A DNA stretch of 64,000 nt. Origin: Cohnella faecalis (GTDB taxonomy: Bacteria; Bacillota; Bacilli; Paenibacillales; Paenibacillaceae). Location: NCBI RefSeq assembly GCF_003570905.1, contig NZ_QXJM01000039.1, positions 868,001-932,000 of the forward strand. The letters are read 5' to 3'. Shown piece after piece: positions 26,802 through 35,667 of this stretch (within the stretch, counting starts at the first letter, position 1; the number at the start of each line of letters is the position of its first letter). Under the pieces are notes generated by a model. That model did no database searches and was not told the DNA's origin. It worked only from the letters and a program-made list of their open reading frames with translations. Position numbers and translations under genes: made by a program.

Positions 26802-27278
26802 TTCAAATACCCTACCTACCGTAAGTTGGTGACTAGAAGGACTAAAGGTTTTTACATCTATTGAGTAGATTCTCAACTGAAAGCCTATCTGAAAAGAAGA
26901 TTAGCTATTGTCTAAGAGGTGCAACATTTGGGAGAACAGCAAAATAGAACCGTATAAAATAGGGGCAGTTGCTTAATCGTTGATGATAATTAGTTTATAG
27001 AAATAAAAATTAGAGATTATATCTTTTTATATTTAAGATCTCCTGTTGCCTACTCGCAGTTACGACAATATGATAATGGTTTAGCACAAACTAATTTGGC
27101 AGCGGAAGATGTGGCTATATCTGATTCCCTTGCCGCAGTTGGAAAAACAAAAAGAATTGTAGCAAATATAGAAGGATTCATCCCTTATTGACAAAAGCTA
27201 GTGTATTAGAAAAAGTAATTAAAGAATTAACTGTCGGCGAGAGCACTTCGTTAGGTTGTTCTCACTGAATACACGACA
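26802..27278. other. Right end of the element; degraded coding-like fragment
   Basis: About 480 bp. The stretch 27045-27195 reads open in one frame (QYDNGLAQTNLAAEDVAIS, IVANIEGFIPY) before a stop, which looks like a decayed gene fragment that I cannot identify. No terminator for the RT gene is obvious. Confidence 0.4.
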
Positions 27279-27314
27279 CATGTGGAAACGGTAATATTGA
27301 TGGTTCGTAAATGA
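27279..27314 (+). repeat. rlmD-tail scar B (attR-like)
   Basis: From CATGTGGA this reads HVETVILMVRK then TGA, the typical end of RlmCD-type proteins, with no gene body before it. The left flank GAATACACGACA and the bases after the stop (ATGAGATGTGACAGGTTCGCT) recur in part at scars D and E. I read it as the native rlmD end displaced by the retron element. Confidence 0.65.
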
Positions 27315-27351
27315 GATGTGACAGGTTCGCTGAACTTAAATTAGGTCTTTA

Positions 27352-27388
27352 AAAGTCCAAGGAAACATGTTGCTTGGACTTTTTTTGT
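27352..27388 (+). terminator. Rho-independent terminator downstream of scar B
   Basis: AAAGTCCAAG (27352-27361) pairs with CTTGGACTTT (27373-27382), then a T-run. Its position 38 bp after the tail stop fits the original rlmD terminator. Confidence 0.9.
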
Positions 27389-27733
27389 TCGGATTTCGTG
27401 TATTTAAAGGTGATGTCGACTTCCTAGTAATACTTCTACCCTACTCAATAACATCTGCATAAGAGATAATGATGCTATAAAACTCGTATGAATTTTATGT
27501 GTTTTTTGTGGTGAGCTGACCTCTAAACCTCTCAAGCTATGGAGCTCAATAATGCTATGACTAATTTAAAAATAGAAAGAGTTGAGATAAATAGAAATAG
27601 AAAATGATAAAATATCATTAATGATTGCTCAAAAAAGCAAACATGAAGCGATCACTGATCCCCTCGATAGGACGAGGATTATTTGAGTTCAACAAAATCG
27701 TTTTTTAGTCAGCATCGCCCGCTAATGGAAGCC
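27389..27733. other. Intergenic region, nothing recognised
   Basis: About 345 bp between the terminator and the end of the MBL gene. No ORF, hairpin or repeat is supported. Confidence 0.5.
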
Positions 27734-28771
27734 TTATTCTATTCTTATTCCCGGATTCTGCCACCAAACTTCCCGCAGTGGAGATAGCGGAATCTGATCC
27801 AGATAGACCGCTTCGCCGATTTTTGGTAAAAGGTATGGGATGCTCTGCTCTTCGGCTGCGGCCGATAACCTTCTTGCAGGGTCGTTCCAATCATGCAGCG
27901 CCAAAGCGAACCCACCCCAGTGTACGGGCAGTAGAACTCCTCCCTGGACGTCACGATGAGCTTGCACCGTCTCCTCCGGAAGCATATGCACGCCGCTCCA
28001 CCGCTTGTCATATTGCCCGCATTCCATATATTGCCCGCATTCCATAAAGGCCAGTTCGAACGGTCCGTGCTGACGACCTATTCGCTTAAAGTGAGGACCG
28101 TAACCCCCGTCCCCACTGTAGAAGAGACTTCTCTTCTCCGTCTTGATTACCCACGAGCACCATAGGGTGGAATCCTGATCGAACAGCCCTCTTCCCGAGA
28201 AATGTCTCGCCGGCGTGCAAGTGAAGCGAATGCCTTGAACGATCTGTTCTTCTCCCCAGTCCAGCTCGATGACGATATCGGGCGACGCTCCTCTTTTCCT
28301 GATTCGCTTGCCGACTCCGAGCGGAACGAGGAAAGTGCCAGTTTTCGGAATAAGCTTGCGGATAGAGGAAGAATCCAGATGATCGTAGTGATCGTGAGAC
28401 AGAACAACGATATCGATCGGAGGAAGTTCCTCAATTGTAATTGGCAGCTTGACGCTGAATCTGCGATTGCGGGAGAAAGGAAGCGGCGACGGGTTCTTGC
28501 CAAGCATCGGATCAAGCAGGATCGTTTTGCCTCCAATCTGCAGCAAGGACGCCGAATGTCCGAACCAAAAGATCTTGTCTTTTCCGTCGCTTAGCGTGCC
28601 ACGCAGAAGGGGGACGATAGGAAGCGGCTGCTTCGGCCTTCTCTGAGTCTTAGCGGATAGGAATTCACGAAGCATGGATACAATGTCTCCTGCACTAAAT
28701 TTCACGATCACTGGGATTTCGTTCTGGAATTTGCCGTTCTTGGCTCGCCTCGATCGATTCCAATCGTCCAT
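27734..28771 (-). CDS. MBL-fold metallo-hydrolase (NAPE-PLD/UlaG-like)
   Basis: This 345-residue protein has FWFGHSASLLQIGGKTILLD near residue 70, the metal motif VLSHDHYDHLD near 125, the third His in TCTPARHFSGR near 200, YSGDGGYGPHF near 236, and LPVHWGGF near 290, giving a complete two-metal site. The set matches the NAPE-PLD-like branch, which includes phosphodiesterases and many uncharacterised enzymes. A perfect 18-bp tandem duplication adds MECGQY twice around residue 250. ATG 28771 follows GAGGAG. It lies on the same strand as, and 97 bp downstream of, the MFS exporter gene. Confidence 0.88.
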   Translation of the reverse strand: MDDWNRSRRAKNGKFQNEIPVIVKFSAGDIVSMLREFLSAKTQRRPKQPLPIVPLLRGTLSDGKDKIFWFGHSASLLQIGGKTILLDPMLGKNPSPLPFSRNRRFSVKLPITIEELPPIDIVVLSHDHYDHLDSSSIRKLIPKTGTFLVPLGVGKRIRKRGASPDIVIELDWGEEQIVQGIRFTCTPARHFSGRGLFDQDSTLWCSWVIKTEKRSLFYSGDGGYGPHFKRIGRQHGPFELAFMECGQYMECGQYDKRWSGVHMLPEETVQAHRDVQGGVLLPVHWGGFALALHDWNDPARRLSAAAEEQSIPYLLPKIGEAVYLDQIPLSPLREVWWQNPGIRIE

Positions 28772-28868
28772 CTGTTTACTCTCCTCATATTCATTTTGCG
28801 CGTCGGTAAACGCGAGCTTTGAATAAACTTTTAACGACTTTCAGCCCCGGCGTCGTTTCATGTTTAAT

Positions 28869-30572
28869 TTAATGTGAAATGACAGCCGTTCTCTTGGTTT
28901 CACCTTTGACCTTTTGCCTTCGTTTATCTGAGAAGAAAGCGATGAAAATGCCTGGAATAAGTAAGAAACTAACCAAATGAAAAGTTGAGCTAAATCCCTT
29001 TGCCATATACGATCGTATTTCAGCATTGATAATTGGCCACAACTGTTTAATCTGTTCTCGATTATGATCAAAAGCTACTTTAATCGTTTCCTGCTTTTGA
29101 CTTGGTGCTTGGAGTAATGCTTCCTTTTCTCGTTGATCGACCTGTTCCAAAACATTCTCTAATGTCATCTTTTGCTGGGCGTTTCCTTCTTGTAGCGATT
29201 CATTGTTCATTGATTGAATACTAGTAATCATTCCGTCTTTCATAGACGCATCAAGTGCCGAAGCTTGAACCGTTTGTATAGCTTTTTCACGAGCAGTTGA
29301 AAGTTCGTTCTTCATATTACTGCTCAGAATCGTAGCTAATATAGCGACACCGATTACCATCCCGAGTGTACGAGCCACATTGGTAACTCCTGAAACGACC
29401 CCAAGCTTATCGGCAGGAATGTTGTTAACAGCTGAACCAAAAAGTGGCACAACCGATATACCAAGCCCTGCACCTAACAGAGAAAGTCGCCACACCACGT
29501 CAAAGCGAGACGAATCCGCATCTAAGCTGCCAAATAAATAAACCGTTACAGTGATAATGGTCAAACCGATACTTGCCAAAAAGCGACCACCTATTTTTTC
29601 AGACACCGGCCCGGAAATTACCGAAAATACCGTTGCAGTCAAAGAGCTTGCAATGATCGTCATTCCCGCTTCAAGCACAGACATATTACGTAAACTCATT
29701 AAGTAAAAGGCGATTAAAAAACTTCCAGCAGCAATTCCAATCGAAGTAAATAATAGTGCAGCGGAAGAAGCGCTAAAGGTTGAAATGCGCATCAATGACA
29801 AGGGGAGCATCGGATTTTTTGATCTTCTTTCAACAACGATAAACAATGTAAGTGACAATAATGATCCTGCGAATAACGATAAGACGTAGAAGGAACTCCA
29901 ACCATAATCCGATGTCTCTATTAATCCTAATGTAAAGCAAAAAATGGCGGCTGAAATCGTTAACATTCCTGCAATATCCATGTTTTTGCTAGCGGTTTTG
30001 TCGTAAGACTCTTTTATTAATATGTAAGAAACGATAAACGAAATGATAGCAATCGGAAGATTTACGAAATATACAGACTGCCAATTGAAGTACTCGGTCA
30101 AAATTCCTCCTAGTGCTGGCCCACTTGCACTAGCCACGCCTGCTATTGCTCCCCAGATCCCTAGAACAGTGCCATGTTTTTCTTTCGGAAAAAGTTGAAT
30201 GGCAAGTGGAATGGTGACGGGTACAATAATGGCCGCACTTAAGCCTTGCAACACACGAAACAAAATGAGTAGATCAAGTGTTGATGCGATTCCGCACAAA
30301 AAAGAAGTTAACGTAAACATAATTAGTCCGATGAGAAAAAGTTTTTTGCGGCCAAATTGATCCGCTATGCGCGAAGCTGTTAACATCAAAACCGCAAATG
30401 CTATATTGTATCCATTCATGATCCAACTAATATCTCCCACATCACGATTAAAATATTCAGCCGTTTTCGGCAATGCAATATTCACAATCGTTGTATCCAG
30501 CAGTGCGATAAAATATCCTAAAATAATCCCAATAAATGTTAATATTATTCTACCCCTACTCAAATTGTTCAC
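28869..30572 (-). CDS. MFS multidrug exporter, DHA2 (EmrB/QacA) family
   Basis: This 567-residue protein has a 14-helix DHA2 pattern with the signature GYFIALLDTTIVNIALP in helix 1, ADQFGRKKLFLIG (motif A), and SGPALGGILTEYFNWQSVYF (antiporter motif C). A soluble stretch of about 110 residues lies before the last helix. Such proteins expel drugs in exchange for protons. The start is GTG 30572, about 10 bases after GGGAG. The TetR gene lies just upstream on the same strand, and one TetR-type operator precedes both, so exporter expression is probably drug-inducible. Codon use is AT-richer than in the backbone. Confidence 0.93.
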   Translation of the reverse strand: MNNLSRGRIILTFIGIILGYFIALLDTTIVNIALPKTAEYFNRDVGDISWIMNGYNIAFAVLMLTASRIADQFGRKKLFLIGLIMFTLTSFLCGIASTLDLLILFRVLQGLSAAIIVPVTIPLAIQLFPKEKHGTVLGIWGAIAGVASASGPALGGILTEYFNWQSVYFVNLPIAIISFIVSYILIKESYDKTASKNMDIAGMLTISAAIFCFTLGLIETSDYGWSSFYVLSLFAGSLLSLTLFIVVERRSKNPMLPLSLMRISTFSASSAALLFTSIGIAAGSFLIAFYLMSLRNMSVLEAGMTIIASSLTATVFSVISGPVSEKIGGRFLASIGLTIITVTVYLFGSLDADSSRFDVVWRLSLLGAGLGISVVPLFGSAVNNIPADKLGVVSGVTNVARTLGMVIGVAILATILSSNMKNELSTAREKAIQTVQASALDASMKDGMITSIQSMNNESLQEGNAQQKMTLENVLEQVDQREKEALLQAPSQKQETIKVAFDHNREQIKQLWPIINAEIRSYMAKGFSSTFHLVSFLLIPGIFIAFFSDKRRQKVKGETKRTAVISH

Positions 30573-30650
30573 TCGCCGCCATCTCCCTCTCTATAATTTT
30601 GTTGTTTTGCAACCATTGTTGCCTGCAATCTCAGTTGCCTGTAACAACTG

Positions 30651-31256
30651 TCATTCATCCTTAGAAAATTTAAATTTTTGTTTCGTCCCTAGTAATCGAT
30701 TTGAAAAGTCTTCCATCGCAGCAAGAACCTCTGGTTCAATAACACCCGATCGTAAACGGTCGTCGTCAAAAATACAGTCAAATACCGCTACGATCATAAA
30801 AGCAGTTTGCTTTGGAAATTCCACATTGAACAAACCAGCCTCAACACCTTCTTCGATAACAGATTGTACAAGTGGCTTAATTTCATTATTACATCGAATT
30901 TCAAACAAATGATTCAACACTAAACTTTCATTTTGATGGATGTAACTCATGAGGTCGCTATTCCAACCTTCAAAATAAATAAAAGATTTGGCCATCTGTT
31001 CAAATTTATGAATCGCATCAATTTGACTGTTACGCGCAGTCATTTCCATTACGTGAATAAGGCGATCAGAGTAACGCTCAAGCAGGTGATCAACTAACTC
31101 ATCTTTCGATTTGAAATAATGATAGAACGTTCCTTTTGCAATGCCCATTCGTTGCACAATATCCTGAACCGTTGTTTTTTCGAACCCTTTTTCCAAAAAC
31201 AGACGTTCGGCCGTTTGTATAATTTCGTTAAACCCTTCGTCACGTGTCCTGACCAT
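30651..31256 (-). CDS. TetR family regulator of the MFS exporter
   Basis: The N-terminal 50 residues hold the TetR helix-turn-helix: IIQTAERLFLEKGFEKTTVQ, then DIVQRMGIAKGTFYHYFKSK. The C-terminal ligand domain is divergent, as usual. At 201 residues the length is normal. It heads the operon with the MFS gene 78 bp downstream. A palindromic operator overlaps its own promoter, indicating autoregulation and co-regulation of the exporter. Confidence 0.93.
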   Translation of the reverse strand: MVRTRDEGFNEIIQTAERLFLEKGFEKTTVQDIVQRMGIAKGTFYHYFKSKDELVDHLLERYSDRLIHVMEMTARNSQIDAIHKFEQMAKSFIYFEGWNSDLMSYIHQNESLVLNHLFEIRCNNEIKPLVQSVIEEGVEAGLFNVEFPKQTAFMIVAVFDCIFDDDRLRSGVIEPEVLAAMEDFSNRLLGTKQKFKFSKDE

Positions 31257-31279
31257 CGATTACCACATCGCTTTCCAAT

Positions 31280-31320
31280 TTTTTCATATCGTAACTCACC
31301 GACCGACCATCGGTCAATGA
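31280..31320 (-). promoter_or_regulatory. Promoter with TetR operator
   Basis: On the minus strand TTGACC is followed 18 bases later by TACGAT, a plausible sigma-A promoter. GACCGATGGTCGGTC, a near-perfect TetR-type palindrome, overlaps the -35 box (31299-31317). It serves the TetR-MFS operon. Confidence 0.7.
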
Positions 31321-31441
31321 TATTCTAAAAAATAGATGTCGATAATCTTTAACGGAAGTTACATTTATACGATGAGATATCGATGAGCTTTCGTGGTTCA
31401 CATAACACAGAGGTATAACAAGTTGAACTGTCTACTCGACA

Positions 31442-31486
31442 CATGTGGAGGCAGTTTGTTTCTTGATCTATAAGGGGTTTGAGTGA
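31442..31486 (+). repeat. rlmD-tail scar C
   Basis: CATGTGGA is preceded by CTACTCGACA and reads THVEAVCFLIYKGFE then TGA. It lacks the post-stop flank shared by scars B, D and E, so it may come from another allele of the tail or of the element end. Confidence 0.5.
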
Positions 31487-31600
31487 GTCAGAAAGGCAGT
31501 TTGGGACGAGATGGGGACGGAGGGCTATTTCCGTCCCTGTTTTCGTATTAAAATTGGATTCAGAGAACATTAATGCAACGCTAGTGAGAAAGGATATAAG

Positions 31601-32206
31601 GTGAACCCTTCCATGTCTATGAACAGAGCGGCTATCTTTAGCAGCATTTTCTTAATAGTCTTCAGCATGTTGATTATTTATTTTTGGAAAGGCATTCATA
31701 CAGGTAACTATTTGCTGCAATTGTTTTCCTTGAAGTTTTTATTTAAAGACATGATGATTGGACTTATCGGTTCAATTCCCCTTTTACTGTTACTAGTTTT
31801 TCTAATAGTAGTTGGAAAGGCAAACCTTCCCGAGACAAAAGGCAGTGTTGATTTAGTCTGTTTTTTACGCCAAAAGAGAATGAATCTATTAACTGTTAGC
31901 ATAGTCACCGTGTTAGGTGAAGAACTGCTGTTCCGAGGTGTGCTCCTCATATGGATTAACTCAATTTTCCCATCTTTGCTATCAAATATCACCATTTCTC
32001 TTCTGTTTACTGCGCTTCACTATAAAGATCAATATAAGGGCCAGCCCTACCTACTATTGTACTTATTCGTTATGAGTCTATTGACTGGAATAGTTACCTT
32101 GGAACAACAAACACTATGGAGCGCATTTACCATTCATGCAGTGAGCAACTTTGTTACATCCGCTTTGATACGAACCAAAGTAATAAGACTACAGAGTGAA
32201 TGTTAA
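31601..32206 (+). CDS. CPBP family intramembrane metalloprotease
   Basis: This 201-residue membrane protein has the CPBP/Abi motifs EELLFRG (about residue 107), a second His in FTALHYKD and the third motif HAVSNF near residue 183. The family are glutamic-type intramembrane proteases related to Rce1; bacterial members are often tied to bacteriocin immunity or surface-protein processing. The start is GTG 31601 after AAAGGAT; an internal ATG at 31613 is an alternative. It stands alone between scar C and a two-component system, with no bacteriocin gene visible. Confidence 0.9.
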   Translation: MNPSMSMNRAAIFSSIFLIVFSMLIIYFWKGIHTGNYLLQLFSLKFLFKDMMIGLIGSIPLLLLLVFLIVVGKANLPETKGSVDLVCFLRQKRMNLLTVSIVTVLGEELLFRGVLLIWINSIFPSLLSNITISLLFTALHYKDQYKGQPYLLLYLFVMSLLTGIVTLEQQTLWSAFTIHAVSNFVTSALIRTKVIRLQSEC

Positions 32207-32363
32207 AACATTTGACAGGTATAACTGAAGTGCACTTACACCACATGGATTACAAATCGTCTGATCTTTGATAGAATCGAGCTAGAAAATGTCGTTTTAT
32301 GTCATATCTTACTCGTTGCTGTTAAAATCGATTTTATTCTATTGGTGAATATGGGGACTACAG

Positions 32364-33707
32364 ATGTGGGCATTAGTCTTAATCTTTTTAATTATACTTT
32401 CAATAATCTTTTCGTTTTTTCTCAAAAAAGAAAATATGTTTTGGATTGTTGTTATTCTAGCATCTGTAGCAATCGGTGTAATGGCCGATATCCTACGTAT
32501 CAGTTATTTGCCGGATGAAGTCCTAGTTGGCACCGGACAGCTCGCCGTGATCTTTGTTTTGTTCAGCTTTATTTTCTTTCATGTTCCGGTATATGCGTTT
32601 TTGATGCTTGCGTTTTCATTATATCGAATGCCTCCTATTCTTCGTAAAATGGTGATCCTGACAGGGTTGCTTCCCCTTGTGTATGATGCCTCGCATACAT
32701 CGTTTATACCTTCTTATGAAATCAACTACTTGTTCTTGTTTTGGCTTTGGCTGCTTTATATTATTTCCGGATCATTATTGATCGTATTGAAATATATTCG
32801 TACACCGCCATCGTTTGAGAAAAGCCATTACCTTTCGATTATCATTGTTTATGTTCCCCATCCATGGCTTGCGCTTTTCACTTTTATTTTGCCTCTCAGC
32901 TTACATGGCGTCGGAGGAGAATGGCCGTATTTTCGCATTACATTGCAATTGTCCGTGAGCTTAGCTTTTATGCTAAATCTGTATTACATCCTTTTCCCTG
33001 GTTTTTTTGGGGTTCGATTGAGTTCTATTCGCAGGAAAACCAAGAGCAGGCTCGTTGCCTCCGGTGTGGAGATTTTGAATCACTCTCTGAAAAACGAGGC
33101 TAACAAGATGCTTTTTATAGCGCGTGAACTGAAAATGATGGAGCTTGACCAGAAAGAAAGAAGCCAATACATAGACTTAATTGAGCAATCTGCCAAAGAA
33201 ATGTCAGCCACGTTGGAAAAACTGAACACGAAGACACGAAAAGTTACTATAAACTTAGGAGTACACACCGTAGAGCAATTGCTGGATAATGTGAGAGAAA
33301 AGTGCGCTATGCTGCTTCATCAACGAAATATGCATTTTACGATATCATCTGCGTTTGCGGGAACCTTACATTGCGATTTACAGCTGTTGTCGGATGATCT
33401 ATACAGCCTGATCGATAACGCTATTTATGCGACAGCCAAATGCGAGGAACCGACCATTCGGATTGAGGTAGGCACCTACGGCCGTTACGTTTATATTTCT
33501 CTGTGGGACAACGGTTGCGGGATCTCGAAGGACAATCGCAGACGGCTGTTCGAGCCGTATTTTACTACGAAGAATAAGTCAAGTAACTTTGGTGTAGGTT
33601 TATTTGCCTGTTTCAATAATATCTCCGCACAAAACGGTCTGATTCATATTGAGTCGGAAGAGGGGGCATGGACGAAGGTAAATATCTATATCCGAAAGGG
33701 GAATTAA
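32364..33707 (+). CDS. Membrane sensor histidine kinase
   Basis: This 447-residue kinase has about six to seven N-terminal membrane helices (to about residue 220) with no large extracellular domain. A kinase region follows with the likely phospho-His in VEILNHSLKNE, and an HATPase_c domain with LIDNAIYATAK, WDNGCGIS and NFGVGLFAC. The regulator gene starts two bases after its stop. The layout resembles kinases that sense membrane or lipophilic signals. The AAR-FAD-MMPL operon begins 0.25 kb after the regulator and is the natural candidate target. Confidence 0.9.
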   Translation: MWALVLIFLIILSIIFSFFLKKENMFWIVVILASVAIGVMADILRISYLPDEVLVGTGQLAVIFVLFSFIFFHVPVYAFLMLAFSLYRMPPILRKMVILTGLLPLVYDASHTSFIPSYEINYLFLFWLWLLYIISGSLLIVLKYIRTPPSFEKSHYLSIIIVYVPHPWLALFTFILPLSLHGVGGEWPYFRITLQLSVSLAFMLNLYYILFPGFFGVRLSSIRRKTKSRLVASGVEILNHSLKNEANKMLFIARELKMMELDQKERSQYIDLIEQSAKEMSATLEKLNTKTRKVTINLGVHTVEQLLDNVREKCAMLLHQRNMHFTISSAFAGTLHCDLQLLSDDLYSLIDNAIYATAKCEEPTIRIEVGTYGRYVYISLWDNGCGISKDNRRRLFEPYFTTKNKSSNFGVGLFACFNNISAQNGLIHIESEEGAWTKVNIYIRKGN

Positions 33708-33709
33708 GT

Positions 33710-34341
33710 ATGATTCGGATCATTCACGCAGAGGACGAGGAATCTTGGCGGTATCTCATCGCGAATAAAATCAATCGGGAATCGGATATGCAGGTGATTT
33801 CCTCCGTTACGAGCGTGAATGAATGCTTGCAGGAACTGGATCGCGCTCCTTACGATATTGCGCTCATCGATTTGAATTTGAGTGAGGATGAGGACTATGC
33901 GGGGGGATACGGATTGCCGGAGAAATTCAATTGCTATATTCGCACGTGAAGGTCATTATGGTCACTTCCAATGAGAATTATCCCTATATGGAACGTTCCG
34001 TCGTGGCTGGTGCCCGGCATTATATATCGAAGAGCAAGGTTGGTCAAATCGCAAGCCTGATACGGCTTGTTTATCACGATGCGGATCAGTCGATGCAATT
34101 GTTGATGCTTTCCTTAGTCAAGTATAAGGAATTATCCTATCTCGACACCTTTAACCTGACCCCGCGCGAGAAGACGATCTATTTACATAAGAAGGAAGGA
34201 CTTAGCAATCAGGAGATTGCCGACTTATATGTGCTTTCGATCTCAACCGTTCGCAATCAGATAACGAGTATGTTGAACAAGATCGGAGCGTCCACGACGG
34301 CCTTTGCCTTCGAGAAGATACACAAGCTGCTGCTCAAGTAA
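33710..34341 (+). pseudogene. NarL/LuxR-family response regulator, one frameshift
   Basis: The gene starts at ATG 33710. The receiver domain (IRIIHAEDEES, Asp in IALIDLNLSED) is broken after GGYG by loss of one A in GGAATTG near 33912. In the next frame AGEIQLLYSHVKVIMVTSNE continues without a gap, followed by the LuxR helix-turn-helix LTPREKTIYLHKKEGLSNQE and SISTVRNQITSMLNKIGAS. Corrected, it is about 210 residues, the normal NarL/LuxR length. It is translationally close-coupled to the kinase. Like other frameshifts in this window, it may be a base-calling error. Confidence 0.85.
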
Positions 34342-34593
34342 GTGAAAGAAGAAAGAGCATGTCAAGAAAAGTCGCATACAGGCAGGGTTAGAAGGGGGGC
34401 TAATGCACCTCTTCTTTCTTTTTGCAGAAAACACAAAAATCATAGTCCTATAAAGTTAGGAGTACTCAGCTTAGAGGATTAGCTTGATAATGCTTAATGT
34501 AGGTTATGCGAAAAATGTGGAAAATTGGCGAAGCGTCAAAATTCAAGCAGATCGCAAGAGGATTCCATATTACTCACTGGGGGATTGTGCAAC

Positions 34594-35667
34594 TTGACTC
34601 AACGGAAATTCGCATTTCTAGTGCATCCTAGAACCCGCGTCAGCGAGGATTTATCAAGGGCATGGAAGCCGTTCCGATATATACCGAACCGCGTTTTGGA
34701 TTGGGGACTAAAGAGGCTGCCGGTACCCCCGCTTCATGTTGCGGACGTCTACCTGAGAGACCGGATGTCCGAACCCATCGGTTGGGTGCTGGCGGTACCG
34801 CTGAGCGCCAAACAAATGTTGGAATTGCCCCCGAAGAAGGTCGTCTCCAAGATTGAAGAAGCCATCAAAAAAGCGGCCGCATTGGGAGCGGATATTATCG
34901 GTCTGGGGGCGCTGACATCCCCAGTCACGATGGGCGGGCAAAAACTGCTGAAGCGCACCAACCTGTCGATCACGAACGGAAATGCGCTTACCGCGGTGAT
35001 GACCTGCGAGGGCATCGTCCGTCTTATTGAACAATGCCCGACTCCTGCCCCTGCAATTGCAGTTATAGGAGCCTCGGGCAGCGTCGGCAGCTGCTTGGTA
35101 AGAATGATCGCGAGTAACCGGTTGACGGAGCATCTCATTCTAGTAGCCAGGAATATGAATCGGCTTAACAAACTCTCGGAGTCCATCAGACAAGACAATA
35201 GGGACATCGACGTACGAACATCCTACGACATGAATGTTGTGCGCGAAGCCGATATTGTCGTGCTGCTTACCAGCTCCAGCGACAACCTGCTTCAGCCGGA
35301 GCATCTCAAAGAAGGCGCGTTGGTACTGGACGACACGCAACCTCGAAATACAGACTCGACGCTGCTGTCTCGCCGTCCGGATATTACGATCGTTGACGGG
35401 GCTATGGTAGATATCAACGGAATCGTCATTAATGGCGATATCAACGTTCCAAGCGGATTAGCTTACGCCTGCCTCGCCGAGACGATGCTGCTTGCGCTTG
35501 AGGGTCACCCCGCACACTTTTCGATCGGCAACCCAACCTTGGAACAAGCGAACTATATTGGAACCTTAGCGCAAAAATACCGCCGATACGGGTTCTCATT
35601 GGCGCCGTTTCATTCATTCGGGAAGAAGCTGCCCCATGACAATCCGACATACGAGGTGAAAGGATGA
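34594..35667 (+). CDS. Acyl-ACP reductase (AAR)-like oxidoreductase
   Basis: This 357-residue protein resembles cyanobacterial long-chain acyl-ACP reductase: an N-terminal KFAFLVHPRTRVSEDL, the GADIIGLGALTSPVTMGGQ segment, the NAD(P)-binding IAVIGASGSVGSCLVRMIAS near residue 155, and ADIVVLLTSSS. AAR reduces fatty acyl-ACP to aldehyde. The cyanobacterial active-site Cys cannot be placed with certainty here, so substrate is inferred. I start at TTG 34594, 9 bases after GGGGGA, rather than 69 bases upstream. Its stop overlaps the next start (ATGA). It is the first gene of a three-gene operon with a FAD oxidoreductase and an MMPL exporter. Confidence 0.75.
   Translation: MTQRKFAFLVHPRTRVSEDLSRAWKPFRYIPNRVLDWGLKRLPVPPLHVADVYLRDRMSEPIGWVLAVPLSAKQMLELPPKKVVSKIEEAIKKAAALGADIIGLGALTSPVTMGGQKLLKRTNLSITNGNALTAVMTCEGIVRLIEQCPTPAPAIAVIGASGSVGSCLVRMIASNRLTEHLILVARNMNRLNKLSESIRQDNRDIDVRTSYDMNVVREADIVVLLTSSSDNLLQPEHLKEGALVLDDTQPRNTDSTLLSRRPDITIVDGAMVDINGIVINGDINVPSGLAYACLAETMLLALEGHPAHFSIGNPTLEQANYIGTLAQKYRRYGFSLAPFHSFGKKLPHDNPTYEVKG

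Larger units (their letters stand above)
18416..27286. mobile_element. Putative serine-recombinase element inserted at the rlmD 3' end
   Basis: The segment is bounded by CATGTGGA in the rlmD tail (18416-18423) and CATGTGGA at 27279-27286, where the in-frame codons HVETVILMVRK plus stop look like a displaced native rlmD tail. It is clearly AT-richer than the flanking backbone. A large serine recombinase is the first gene at the rlmD end, as is usual for elements of this kind, followed by small regulatory genes and a defence-like cargo ending with a retron. The 8-bp common core is short, as expected for large serine recombinases. I infer the boundaries from these repeats only. Confidence 0.7.
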
